Assembly (NCBI GenBank): GCA_037043455.1 | Contig: JAWPHD010011037.1 | Coordinates: 23,479-87,478, forward strand | Direction of reading: 5' to 3' | Length of the DNA: 64,000 nucleotides | DNA from: Cyrtodaria siliqua | Taxonomy: Eukaryota > Mollusca > Bivalvia > Adapedonta > Hiatellidae | Shown: piece by piece, positions 10,247 to 21,459 of the stretch | Layout of the letters: the number at the start of each line of letters is the position of its first letter | Position numbering within the stretch: the first letter of the stretch is position 1 | The notes under the pieces: generated by a model | Told to the model about the DNA's origin: nothing | The model's input: only the letters and a program-made list of their open reading frames with translations | Database searches by the model: none | Program-made: the position numbers and the translations under genes

Positions 10247-10905
10247 TGAATCAGAACACCTAGGAGATATAAAATCTATTAACAACCAGTGTGTGGACGT
10301 TTTTTTAGTAGGTCTTGGCTAGAAACTGGCGAACGGACTAGCATGTCACATACAATTTTAATCATGCATTTGATCAGATGCGTAAGAGTGACGATCAACA
10401 CCGTCTACACTATTGTTATGACACGCTTACGTTAATCAACTCACGCTTATTTAAACGAATTCCCTATGCCACCCCGTAACCACAACCCACAACACATGCA
10501 CCACAGCGCACATTTACTTTGGAACGGGAAAAATATTTTAGAATGCAACAGCGATATTGAAAGAGTTAAAATTAAAATTTTGAAACAATCTTTCACTTCC
10601 TGAATCAGAACACCTGGGAGATATAAAATCCACCAGTAAATGGTATGTGGACGATTTTCTTTGGTTTTTGGCTAGACACTGGTAAACGGACTAGCATGTC
10701 ACATAAGGTTTTAATCATGTATTTGATCAGATGTTTAAAAATGTCGGCCAGCACAGTCTACACTTTCGTTATAACACACTTACGTTAAACAACTCACGCT
10801 AAAATAGACGACTTTTTCTCAAAATACACCACAACGCTCATTTATTTTGGATTGGAAAATATATTTTAGAATGCAACATTGATATTGCACGGATTAAGAG
10901 TTTCA
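10247..10905. repeat. Direct duplication of about 330 bp, diverged
   Basis: Copy one runs from TGAATCAGAACACC at 10247 to about 10573. Copy two starts with the same words at 10601 and runs to about 10905, an offset of 354. Shared blocks in order are GAGATATAAAATC, CGGACTAGCATGTCACAT, TTTTAATCATG, TTGATCAGATG, GTCTACACT and TTTTAGAATGCAACA. Both ends agree, so this is one duplicated unit rather than two element insertions. Confidence 0.8.
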
Positions 10906-11044
10906 AAGTTTCCAGTTTTCACATTTAAAGAACGCTGAAGGCAACGAAAGACTGCATATAAATGTTGAAGATATATTGAACGTAATATTAAGTCAATGTG
11001 GATTATCAAAGACACACTGCAATCTTGAAATATGGATTAAACAA

Positions 11045-11283
11045 TCGAACAGGAAAAGTAGCATTCAAAGACGATAGTCAACCACAAACACACACAGAAA
11101 CAAAGAACAACATTACAAAATAATACAACATTACAAATGAACAAAAGGTCAAATACGACATCACAAACACACAAAGAGGGTTGACAACAGGGCTACCGCT
11201 AGGGGTTTAAACCAGGTTCTAGGGTGCACCAAGCCTCCCACTTACCCTACTGTCATCCCAATTAAACGGGACAGTGAAGTTTT
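11045..11283 (-). mobile_element. Penelope-like element 3' tail fragment, antisense to the window
   Basis: Reverse complement of the tail seen at 4130-4690: AACAGGAAAAGTAGCATTCA, GACATCACAAACACACAAAG, GGTTCTAGGGTGCACCAAGC and CCCTACTGTCATCCCAATTA, ending in ACGGGACAGTGAAG. The protein-coding part and the middle of the tail are absent. Confidence 0.65.
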
Positions 11284-11551
11284 ATCTAGCATAAAAGTGT
11301 CTTGATTTATTAATTCAGGATCATTTTGACTTTAAACCTGCTTGCATATAATTAACTAATGTTTCGAGTTTTCTTTGTTTTCTTCTTATTTTAACACAGA
11401 TTTAAATATAGTTTTGGTGCGGTATAATCGCCAATTAGTAATAAGCAAACAACAATGTGCATTGTACTATTCTTTTAATTAATAGTATTGATTGAACAAT
11501 TGTAAGTTAAGTAGAAATAAATGAAGGGACGCCGCGATTTTTTAAAAAAAA

Positions 11552-11578
11552 ATCAAGATTGCTGTGTGTCCTTTAAGC
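11552..11578. repeat. Solo end of a TTAAAGGGACAC-type inverted-repeat element
   Basis: CAAGATTGCTGTGTGTCCTT matches the terminal inverted repeat of the small element at 37410-37711 and its extra end at 37871-37895. No partner end was seen nearby. Confidence 0.5.
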
Positions 11579-11635
11579 ATTAGTTTATTCTGGTCCAACG
11601 TAACTGAGCTAAAATGTACACGAACTTGCACTTAC

Positions 11636-11839
11636 CATGCACGTCTTTGCCAAGATTAATATATGCACGGCCACTTTCTGCCCGTGTACAAACAGTACGT
11701 ATTGTGTCAACCGATGGAGGTTCGTCACTATTGTCATAACAGTCATAGACATTATCCTGAGCTAATGACTTTGAAATGCACTGCTTTGATGGGCGTGATG
11801 AGTCGCCGCACATGTGCAGTCCTCTTTCTTGACAGTTTC
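11636..11839 (-). CDS. Exon: LDLa-type module with extended C-terminal linker (last exon read)
   Basis: Acceptor TTAAATAG before 11839 and donor GTAAGTGC after 11636; 204 bp, phase 1 to 1. It encodes Cys-Gln-Glu-Arg, then MCGDSSRPSKQCISK, then VYDCYDNSDE, the classic calcium-cage end of an LDLa module. Cysteines 1, 2, 3 and 5 are in place. The fourth (normally just before the last loop) is replaced in SLAQDN. The sixth is displaced: the next Cys is eleven residues after SDE, in IRTVC. The exon runs on about 20 residues past that Cys (RAESGRAYINLGKDVH), longer than other LDLa exons here. The module probably keeps calcium binding but has lost or rearranged the C4-C6 disulfide. LDLa identity is clear; the frame beyond the module has no assignment. 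Confidence 0.75.
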
Positions 11840-12024
11840 CTATTTAAGCAAGAAGAATTGACTTTTATTTTTACATTTTTACATGAGCTTTCAATCAGAA
11901 AAAGTCAACATGAACACAGTTCTTTCTTGGATAATCTCAAATAGGATCGTCAAACCGCCATAACTTGTTTTATTTCACACAACATGTTTTATTTTACACA
12001 ATGTTCTCATATCCAATATAAAAG

Positions 12025-12200
12025 AAGATATAAAAGTCGAACAGGAAATTTAGCATTCAAGGACCACAGTCAAATAAAACCACATATAGAAACAAACAAC
12101 AAATAAAAACATTATTAAAGGCAAAGTGTATGACATCACAAACATAAACGGTTTGACAATAGTTGACAATAGGACTACCACCTTGGAACGGTAAAGAATA
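12025..12200 (-). mobile_element. Penelope-like element 3' tail fragment, antisense, inside an intron
   Basis: AAAGTCGAACAGGAAATTTA, GCATTCAAGGACCACAGTCA, GACATCACAAACATAAAC and GTTGACAATAGGACTACCAC match the distal tail of the family in reverse orientation. It stops at CTTGGAACGG, so it is shorter than the copy at 11045. Confidence 0.6.
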
Positions 12201-12816
12201 TTTTGGAAACTAATCATCATTCTAGTGGTATGTAATGTCTACAGTAGTTTGTCCTAAAGAACATAGTAGTAGATCATGTAAAGCTAAGAAGCAGTTATAG
12301 AGGTACTTGTAGAACTGTAAAAAGTGGTTGATATATGGTCAATAAACGTAAAACAGCACATTAATATATCACATTTCTGAAACCAACTGTTGTTTAACTA
12401 ACGTAATTGATACCTTTGTTTCCTATCATTTATACAAACGTGTGACTCAGGTTTTATAATATGTGTTTACATAGTTATTTAGATTTGAATGTATAGGTGT
12501 TGCCTTTTTGTCTGCGCTATCTGTCCGAGACTCCAGTATCCGAGATCAGTCTATGACTGATGGACAATACAACAGGGCCTTAATCTGCGTTTTGTACCAT
12601 ACTGTATTAAACCTGTTTCATCGAACATTTTAAGTACGTTTCTATCAATTTCACAAACATGTAGGAAAACTACTGACATCTTAAATACGTTATTGCATGC
12701 GAACCGCTCTGAGCTGTCTGGGTTTAATATTACATATTAAATATGTTTCAGTTCAAGTATAGACACAGTCTATATATGTGTCAGCATACCTTTACCCTTG
12801 TTAATACAGTGCTTAC

Positions 12817-12942
12817 CAGAACATGCTTTAACACCTTCGTCCGAATGATCGTAACAGTCGAACTTGTTGTCACAAAGTAGGTCGAAAGTCACACATTGAC
12901 CGTTATCGCATCTCCATTCGTCTGTAGTGCATTCCACCGCCA
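12817..12942 (-). CDS. Exon: complete LDLa module with all six cysteines
   Basis: Acceptor CTAATAG before 12942, donor GTAAGC after 12817; 126 bp, phase 1 to 1. It encodes a textbook module: VECTTDEWRCDNGQC, then VTFDLLCDNKFDCYD, then HSDEGVKAC. The six cysteines are spaced as in LDL-receptor repeats, with Trp in place of the usual Phe before Cys 2 and the acidic calcium cage (D-x-x-x-D-C-x-D-x-S-D-E) intact. It reads continuously from the preceding exon at 16079-16192 across a 3.1-kb intron. In the protein it is the only one of the four modules after the lectin domain that keeps the full disulfide set. Confidence 0.88.
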
Positions 12943-13975
12943 CTATTAGATAAGTTGTGTAGAGTTAGTGCTTACAAATACAAATTATTGAATATTTCCA
13001 TTTCTGGCATGCCACGAGGAACATATAGATTTTAAAGTATACCAAACAGTGTAACACACTATAGATAGCGAAAATATGATGGTCATGGTTCAAAACTGAA
13101 TTGGTGCACATATCCACCTACATGTAGCAGTCTAAGTATGCTTTTTTATATACATGTAAGTGTGTGCGTTTCCAAAGAAAACATTATGTTGTCAGTAGAG
13201 GTACTTGCAGTTAGCTCGTCAGATTCAAGAAACGTGTCACACCGTTAAACCTAGTCGCCCTGGGGTTCATTTTGTTAGACCTAACTTTCTTTCGTCAGCA
13301 TTTGATTCGTATTGAAGTAAACCAAATAAAAATGTTATCAACATATTTGATTCTGGATCTTAACTCGAAAATTATTTAACCGAAGGAATCTGTTTGACAC
13401 TTGTTGGATATATATATTAACATAGTTGTTGTATTGTTAGCTTTGTTTTGCTAAATATAGAAAATATTCTTATTTTAATACAAATTGTGTCAAGTATTCG
13501 TAACCTAAATACTGATCAAGATAATCGGAGGAGACGTGTTTCATGTATCAGCTGTCTTATTAAATATAAATTACGGCGGTTGCCTCGGATATCAATTACC
13601 GCGTTTTGTAAAATGCTAACATCCTGGTCTATGAAAAAGGAATTAGCGGCGATACAGCTAAGGCCATGTCACTTTCCTCAAGTGAACTGAGGCCAGAATA
13701 TAACGGTCACACAAATAAAACCTTCAAATAAATGAATAAAATAAATATTCAGAATTGTTAAACGATATAATGACAATTGTAGGAACGCTAAAGGTTACAC
13801 TAACGCTAAATGCTACAACTGACGATAAAGAATACAAAATGGACGCTAAATTGGCCTAGTTAACAGTTACAATATGTCTGTAATGTGTCTGTTATGAAAA
13901 CAAAAATATCAAACAACCATACGATGTATATAAAAACAAAAAAAAACACCAATACTAGTGTGAACGCCGTATTGC
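12943..13975. other. Intron sequence with no recognised element
   Basis: Part of the 3.1-kb intron between exons 16079-16192 and 12817-12942. The ORF at 13448-13690 has no motif I can place. Confidence 0.4.
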
Positions 13976-15690
13976 GAATTTCTAACTTTTACCGCAAAAA
14001 CCTAAGAAGAAGAAGGGGGTGGGTGGGGAGGAAGATATGGTAAAACGTATGAAAGAGTTATGGTGCTTATAACACAGATGATGACATATTTGCCAAGTTT
14101 CAAAGTGTTTTGTCAGAAGTTTTTTGGAATATGAATGTTCATTCAGAATTTGGAAAAGGCGATATTCTGATAAAATGCAGACAGAGTTGTGGTGCTTGCC
14201 ACTTATGGTTGTGTCATGATGATAAACATGTATGTCAAGTTTCAAAGTTTTCTGTTAATTTCTTTTGAAATAGGACTGTACTTTAAAGTAGCTATCCCGC
14301 CAACAACAGCCACTTGAGCATCGAACTAATTATATTTACGCATATTCAATCACGTTTTTTTTTAAAAAACAGTGAATAAACCTATACTTTTATTTGGCAC
14401 ATATGCATTTTTATACGACCTGAACACCTGGATAAAGTTTTGATAAACGGTTTTCGTAGTGTTACTTTGCCGTTATTTGGCGGATTTATTACTTTAAACA
14501 TTAAAGTGGGGAAAGGTGAGATAATTCTAATAAAATAAATGACGGAGTTATGGGGCTTTCCACACACTGGTTGTGCAATGATGATGAACATGTGTGCTAA
14601 GTTTTACAGCTTTGAGACAATTGTTATATGGAATATGAATGAACATTTGCAATTTTAATTGAAATTCTATGAAAGGGAGAATTCTGATAAATGCACAACA
14701 GAGTTATGTTGCTTGTCACATATGGTTTTGTAATGATGATGGATGTGTGAACATTTTAAATGAACAATATAAGTCCAAAAGGGAGATAATTCAGTTAAAA
14801 TATCAGACAGATTTATGATTCGTGTCATATAACATTGTGTAATGATAATTAGCAAGTTTAGAAGTTACCAGACAATTAGTTTTTGATAAATGAGACATAA
14901 ACTGAAATTCTATGTATAAAAGGAGCAATAATTCTGCTAAAATGCATAACAGAGTTATGGTGCTTGTCACATATGGTTGTGTAATGATGATGAATATGAA
15001 CGGACAGAGTTATGTTTTTTGTCATATTACATTGTGGAATAATAATGAAGCAGAGCTGTAGGTAATTTTTGACTGCAATGAGTACTTACTCATCAGATTC
15101 AAAATGAATGAGTAAAAAACGGAACACGTTTAGAGTAAACAATTGCTTTAAATAGTTCAGGCTTTCAACATGGATGTGAATTAATACATTAAACATGTTA
15201 AAAAACAAAACTACATGTATTCTGATTAATTGGAAGTTAAGAAAAAACAAAAGAAACACTTAACCATAACCTTAATATTAGACACATACTTGGATCAATT
15301 TTCATCATGTAAATATGGAATGAACTGTTCCACAGTACACGTTGCATACAAATATAATACTCATGATTTTTAAAAGTGATGAGTTTTTGTAGTTAGTACT
15401 GATACTCACAGTTTTAAAAAATGAGGGGTTTTGTGAAAAAAAATATGAGTAAAATACTCAAAAAACTCAGCTTATCTACAGCTCTGGCAAAGCTTGACAT
15501 CTTTCGGAGAATTAGGTTTTAGAGAAATGAGAAAAAACAAACACTTTAGCCAAAACGTCTAAAGGTGTAGACGGGGGACGGACATAAGGATGGCCTGACG
15601 GACTGACGGACGTACTGACGGAAATCGCCAACTATACGCCTGCATTTGCTTTGCATTCCGGCTAATAAAACAGAAACGTACACACCTATA
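13976..15690. repeat. Dispersed bivalve-type repeat made of diverged tandem units
   Basis: The phrase GAGTTATGGTGCTTGTCACA, TATGGTTGTGTAATGATGAT or a close variant recurs near 14055, 14175, 14545, 14700, 14815 and 14950. Each is preceded by a GATAATTCTGATAAAATGCA-like block and followed by an AAGTTTCAAAG-like block. Spacing is irregular (about 120-180 bp), so the array is old. The right part (15570-15670) contains a run of GGACGGAC/TGACGGAC words and GAAATCGCCAACTATACGCC, a combination typical of such elements. ORFs in this stretch are spurious. Confidence 0.65.
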
Positions 15691-16078
15691 TTTAAGGTCT
15701 GAGGAGACATGATGAACAAATATATAGTATAGAATAATTTCACTAACAAAAACAAACATTGGATCTATGTTTAACTTTGTGCCATTAAACGTTGACTAGT
15801 GTAACCTGAAGCGTTAGTACAGTACAACAATATTGATTTCCACCAATTTTATATTTTATTTTCATCTGAAATGAATAACATTGGAATTCGTGGCCTGCAA
15901 TCTGTTAACAGGGTATTTTACTTAATATATAGTGTCATGGTGATTGATGTTTCTCTGGCATATTCCTAATAAAGTATGTAAATTAAATATGTGTTTCCAA
16001 GGATCTTAAACATTTCCAAACCAAGTAACTTTGAAGAGAAAACTGAATTATATAACTTATTAGACAGTTCACACGTAC

Positions 16079-16192
16079 CACAGTTAGCTTCATCCGATCT
16101 GTCTTCACAGTCAGGGTAGAAGTCACACCTCAAACCTATATTGATTTGTGTTCCATCATCACATGTATACACTTGAATTCTGCTGTTTTGAT
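16079..16192 (-). CDS. Exon: LDLa module lacking the first and third cysteines
   Basis: Acceptor CATTTTAG before 16192, donor GTACGT after 16079; 114 bp, phase 1 to 1. The product contains QVYTCDDGTQINIGLRC followed by DFYPDCEDRSDEANC. Relative to the canonical six-cysteine module, cysteines 2, 4, 5 and 6 are present and 1 and 3 are missing. In LDLa repeats 1 and 3 are bonded to each other, so the loss removes exactly one disulfide. The calcium-binding acidic residues in DCEDRSDE are retained, as is the splice phase, so the exon looks functional rather than decayed. The same change is seen in the exon at 23616-23759. Confidence 0.85.
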
Positions 16193-16584
16193 CTAAAATG
16201 TGCAATTATTTGCGATAAAATAGGCGGACAACATATTCAATTACTATTGTCTTATGTCCAGCATTTTTGGGTACTGTTTCAGCATTCTCTTCTCAAGTTA
16301 AATAACTGACACATATGCATAGCACCTAGTAAACAATAAGGAAAACAATGCAATTAAACTTGAAATATTAAACAATATCAAACGATAAGTTAGCGATATT
16401 GTGCTAAAGCTTATGACATCTTATGAATTCAGCAGATGTTCTAGATACACTTTTCAGTAAACGTCAAGTTTAATCTATAAGTGCTTATGACTTTTCTACA
16501 CATAAACAACTTTACCGCAAACTATTATTAAAGACAAATTATAGCTCTGATTCAAAACAAGTTTGCCAGAGAACAAAGAGCGTC

Positions 16585-17040
16585 ACCTAGCGGGGCATAT
16601 GCGCCCATCGTTGGCAAAGTTAAGTTCTAAGTTAAACCAGTTTCAAAGGAAAATATTCAAACAATATGAACCAGAGAGTTATGGGCCTTTATTAGAAGTA
16701 TTCATTCGCTCGTGAAAAAGATGTGTGCAAAGTGTCATTGTTGTATACTAAATACGTTGAAAGTTAGTAGGCACAATCACTTGTAAAAAGCAAGGTTAAG
16801 TTCCAGTCTCAACCTTATTTCAAAGGAAATATGTATAAAACAATATAAACCGACATGTATGGGCCTTTATCATGTGTATTCATTAGATCAAGCTGAAGAT
16901 GTGTACACAGTTTCATTTTTATAGACCTGATATTTTGAAAGTCATTAGCCACAATCGGTTGTCAGGTAAAAGTTAAAAAACAAACGGACGGACAACGCCA
17001 CGACATAATACGTCTCTATGGGCGCATAGAACTACATTTT
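16585..17040. repeat. Dispersed repeat with GCGCCCAT / ATGGGCGC ends
   Basis: The segment begins near GCATATGCGCCCATCG (about 16597) and ends near CTCTATGGGCGCATAGA (about 17030), with ATGCGCCCAT / ATGGGCGCAT inverted. Inside, two related units (about 16610-16790 and 16800-16975) repeat the order GTTAAGTTC, AAATATNNATAAA-CAATATGAACC, ATGGGCCTTTAT, TTCATT, AAGATGTGT, TCATTNTTATA and AGCCACAATC. It is followed by CGGACGGACAACGCC. A non-autonomous DNA element is likely. Confidence 0.55.
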
Positions 17041-17162
17041 GGTGTGTAACAGAAATGTTTTTTACTAACGGCAGTTTACACAATTACGCTATTTGTATGA
17101 ATCATTTAATATATTCTTATTAGAAAATATTATTAGATCATTTAGCAGAAGATCTGTCAAAA

Positions 17163-17680
17163 ATGACGTCTACTGATTCAATGGAAAATCGCTCAGTTAT
17201 AATTTGTTGTTATCAGTTAGGCAAAACACCTACACAAACCTATGAGATGATTCAGAGAGCGTCTACAAAACTTAAGGTTTCTCGTGCACTTGTTTTTAGA
17301 TGGCATCGACGTTTTATGGAAGGACGAAACACGTTAGAAGATGACGAGGGGTGCGGAAGGAAATTAGTCTTCTAGGCTTCGAAACCGTAGAACATCCCAC
17401 AAATAGTCCAGACCTCGCCCCTATGGACTTTCGTTTTTTCCGGTAGTTAAGTGGGCATTGAAAGGTAACGGGTCATTCAATGAGTTGTCCTATGCAGTAC
17501 AAAACATTGTTTCATGCCTAGATGCCCAGTGGTATAAAGACATGTTTGACCAGTGGATTCAACAGGTGTATCTCGTGTATGGGACAGTACTTTGAGAAAC
17601 GTTAGGGTTACACTACGTCAAACTCATGACCTTGACGTCGTACGTCATTTAGAGATTGCCCCGCTCCCGTGTCAGGTACC
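17163..17680 (+). mobile_element. Internally deleted mariner-type transposase remnant
   Basis: The first part (17163-17375, 70 residues) encodes a mariner N-terminal helix-turn-helix: LGKTPTQTYEMIQRA, then VSRALVFRWHRRFMEG and LEDDEGCGRK. The frame ends at TAG, and in the next frame the sequence jumps directly to the end of the catalytic core. That segment reads EHPTNSPDLAPMDF (17390-17431), matching the conserved HPPYSPDLAPxDF block of mariner transposases. A further frame carries a C-terminal-like QWYKDMFDQWIQQVYLVYG. About 200 codons, including the first two catalytic aspartates, are missing. It cannot encode an active enzyme. Confidence 0.75.
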
Positions 17681-17835
17681 TCCTAAGAACCTAAGTAACT
17701 CTGTCATATTAAACACACAGATATTGGTATTTGTAGTGTTTGCAGAATACAGAGTATGCTTCATTCTGTAAGTTTCATTTTGATATTCCAAATACTTTTT
17801 GAATTATAAGATCAGTCTCATTATTTCTTCGATTA

Positions 17836-19215
17836 TGAAGAAAAACGCATTATATATGCGGAAATAACGGGGCATATTACCTTTATTGCCTTGCAGATCC
17901 TTAGAAAACATTGGAGATTTTGGTGAGAAAAATAGACAGTTCGGGGGAAAAAAAGGTATTTCGTATAAAAAGCTCTCTTTTTCGAAACGTGTTTAACTGT
18001 ATTGTTAGCAAATATCGTGTACTTCAAGACAATGAAACAAGAGGGCCAAGTTGGCCCTAAATCGCTCACCCGAGGTCGGGTTAATGATCAGTATTTCAGG
18101 TGTATATGCAGTAGGTCTGACGTTATTGCATTTCAAAGTTATCAATCAATCTTGATATTTAAAATTTGCTTATTTTACAAAATGCAACTGTAATATGTAC
18201 ATATTCATACTTACAAGTGTTGTACAAGTAAGCTCTAGCACAGTAAATAATGAGTGACATAAACTACAAACGATAAAAACACTAAATGCACCAACACACA
18301 ATAATACCAGCATATTTCTACCAGGATTTCTTTTTATTCCCGATTATAATATCAAGTATAAATAATTTAGGGCGATGATCTAGCATAAAATACAACGGAA
18401 AGCTTATTATATAATAACATGTATTGTTAAATAAATGTATTTGTTATTTGCCAGCATATTTGAATTATGATTAGTAGTTTAAAAAAAGATCTTCTTGCCA
18501 CAGCAACCAGGTTTGTGGGTGGATCAGCCCGGTTTAGCCTGTTCGATAAAGGGCTACACAATGATGCTTCCTGTGACGTTTCATCAAAATTGGCATATCG
18601 TTTAAGAGATGTCGTCTGAAGTTTTCTATATAGCTATACAGGGAAAATGGCAGCCATGTTTTTTCAACGAATAATGTCCGTTTTAGCAATCTTAAAAGAG
18701 GATCACATAATTATCATTTCTCTGAAAATATTTTGAATTCAGCCCGTTCTGAGGAATTTTCTTTTTTTAAACTTTTGCAAAAAAAATCATTTGTTTTGCC
18801 ATAGCAAGCAGGTTTGTGGTTGGATAAGACCAAATTTATCTATTATGGTGGTAAAGGATCATCCAAGGATGCTTCCTGTGAAATTTCATTAAAATCAGCC
18901 CAGTTTCTCAGCAGGAGATGTCGTTTGAAACAAAAGGTTTACGACGGATGACGGACGGACGGGCGCCAGGCGATCAGAAAAAGCTCACATTGAGCCTATG
19001 ACTCGGGTGAGCTAATGAAAAACATATGTCATCTTGGCAAACTACATATAATTTTAGTGCAACCTAACTATGCCAAAAAGTAATAATAGTAATAATCAAA
19101 TCGAATTACATGTATATGAGCTAATTATATTTATAAATGAAGAAAAATGATGAAGAAAAATGCATGATATATGGGGAAATAAAGGGATATTGTCTTGGAG
19201 ATCCTTATTTTAATC
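17836..19215. mobile_element. About 980-bp element with GCTCACCCGAG inverted ends, flanked by duplicated host sequence
   Basis: The element (18036-19015) starts AAACAAGAGGGCCAAGTTGG and carries GCTCACCCGAG at 18064-18074. It ends with the reverse complement CTCGGGTGAGC at 19002-19012. Near the right end is a GACGGACGGACGGGCGCCAG block. Two internal units repeat GTTTGTGGNTGGATNAG, TGATGCTTCCTGTGA-GTTTCAT and GAGATGTCGTNTGAA (about 18500-18620 and 18810-18930). It looks like a non-autonomous DNA element. The flanks are themselves duplicated: TGAAGAAAAACGCATTATAT with GCAGATCCTTA at 17836-17902, and TGAAGAAAAATGCATGATAT with GGAGATCCTTA at 19146-19208. Confidence 0.6.
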
Positions 19216-20795
19216 ATGATTGTGTAAAAACAGTATACAGTCATCAAGTCAGTAACATTTAATTGTGGAAGGTAATTCCTACTTTTCAGGCAGATATTTA
19301 AACGCTAAGTTTGAAAACGCTATAATATCAAATACTGAAACTATACTCGATTTTAGTGTATCAACACATGCCTTTACTATACTCGATGTTAGTATATCAG
19401 TAATTACTATCTAAACAGTTATTTATGTTCATAATAATAAAAACTAGTGAAAAATATATAAAACATTGACAAAGTATGGTATGTGTGTACACTGTCGCTC
19501 TTAGACATGTATGCACGAACAAGATGCGCATAAATAACTGAAGGAATTAATTGAATTTTTCACTAAATCTTAACGGAATAGTCGAAATTGTTATGTTCGG
19601 ATCTCCTTTTGTTTTTTCTACAAGCTTTAATTAGAAATTAAAAATAACTTCATAACAGTGAGCCGATCTTTTGTTGAATGGAATAGATATCCGGTTAATT
19701 TACAATGTTCAGGCTTCCAAGAAGATTTGTTTTATTAAAACCATGAAAGTATTCATTTTATTGTATATTTGCTTACATAATCGTAGTTTACCCTTCCCAT
19801 TCGCTTGCGGAAGTCAGTACGTGACACTGTATGTTGAAAGCAAAATAATGCAATTAAACTGCGACAAACACTCAGTGGGCTAATTGAAACCTTCATCCAT
19901 TAGTTATCGAACTAGCCTCTGGACTTACATGTATACAACCTGCAAAATGTATTATCATAATATATACTAAGCTTCGTTTGTGTCAAGATGCGGGCGATAC
20001 AGGACCTTTTGATACAATACGCGTACTGTTAAGGTGCACGTATGCATCATCACAACATACCAGTACACCGACAGCCTTAATACTAACTAGTACCTTTTGT
20101 CGCAGATTTGTTTCTGAATTGGCCATGAAAGAGAGAGTTCATGTCTTTCACCATCGGAGCCTTTCATAAGACGTCTCGCAATCCGGATGATATATTAAAC
20201 ATTAACAACCCTTTCCTAGCTATGTTAAATAACACATATCCTAATGAATTTCAACTTAACAAACTAATATACTGGAAGGAAAAAGAAACGCATAATGGGT
20301 ATTTCCGCCATATAGTGTATGTTTAATATGCTACTGCTAATCGAATGGTACAGGGAGACATTAGGCCTGTCTTTTCGGAAAGAAGGTTTAAAGAGCACAG
20401 AACACACCAATGGTTACCCCTTTAAAGTTGCATTATCGACAGAATGCGCATTTGGTTCAGGCAGATGAGCAAGCTTATGCTTTAAACGTTGCAACCTTAA
20501 CACTAAACACAATACTAAAATGGCTTGACTTTTTCAAGCGAAAATTCAACATTTATGATTTTTTTGTAACAAAGTATACTTTGATTAAAATGTCTGATAC
20601 ATGACAGAGTTGTCCTTTCTGTAATTAGTTGTAGCCCCTTTTTGTGCCAAACACGTTGAATATTACGTATAATTAGGTGTATATTACAGTGTAGTATAGA
20701 CAATTTTTTATTATGCGTTTCTTTTTCCTTTCAGTATATTACAAATACTGTCGCTTCTGTTCTAGATTTCTAAATTTGCTTCTCCGAATTAAAAC
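19216..20795. other. Intron sequence with no recognised element
   Basis: No gene, repeat array or known element recognised; open frames here are short and lack motifs. Confidence 0.4.
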
Positions 20796-21060
20796 AGGAT
20801 AAATAATAAAAACAATGATGACTGGAGAGATGATTTTAATTTCAATATCATTAATTATCTATACTTTGACGGAGATGTTCCCAGAGCAACATCTTATGGA
20901 GTATATGTTTCTCAACTGATCATTTTTATAGATCGTAGTCGAGATGAGGAATTAAATATTCGTATCCTTTGAATAGCTAAAATGTTACTCTATCAGGGCT
21001 TCCGTTACCGTAATCTTTGAAGAACCTTTGCAAATGTTGTTATCGTAACCCTGATCTGTC
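20796..21060 (+). mobile_element. Penelope-like (Naiad-type) reverse-transcriptase C-terminal fragment
   Basis: The plus strand reads DDFNFNIINYLYFDGDVPRA, then TSYGVYVSQL, then a diverged block with LLYQGFRYRNL. This matches, position for position, the minus-strand copy at 25367-25180 (DDFNFDIVNYLHLDGDVPRA, TSYEVYVSQL, KLRHQGYR). Two stops and a loss of similarity after about 21050 show it is a dead fragment. Confidence 0.75.
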
Positions 21061-21129
21061 ACCCTCTGCAAGCCGCTTTAGCGACATAGTCGGCACAAGG
21101 GCGTACATAAGGCGTCAATTTTTAACATG

Positions 21130-21450
21130 TGTTCATGCATCACTATCTTTTAAACTATAGTTGATACAACTTTCAGATTGAGTCCAATTTATGTCCATGA
21201 TATTGACATTTAGCTTTACAATTACAGAAAAAAAGAGAAAAATGTGCTAAACATGTTTCTTTCATCAATCTATTTAAAACTATAGGCGATACAACTTTGA
21301 CAGTTTGGTCAGTGTGTCACCCATATGTATCTATGGCCTTGACATTTACATTTAAAAGGACTGAACAAATAAATTAGAAAACAAAATGTTAAACATTTGT
21401 TCTTGTTTTTTTCTTCAACATATAAGTGATACAAATTTTAAATTAGGTGA
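21130..21450. repeat. Diverged tandem repeat, about 125 bp x 3
   Basis: Units begin near 21160, 21283 and 21420 with GATACAACTTT / GATACAACTTT / GATACAAATTTT. They share TTGACATTTA, AAATTAGAAAA-like A-rich blocks and TGCTAAACATGTTTCTT / TGTTAAACATTTGTTCTT. No coding sequence. Confidence 0.6.
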
Positions 21451-21459
21451 ATGGATGTA

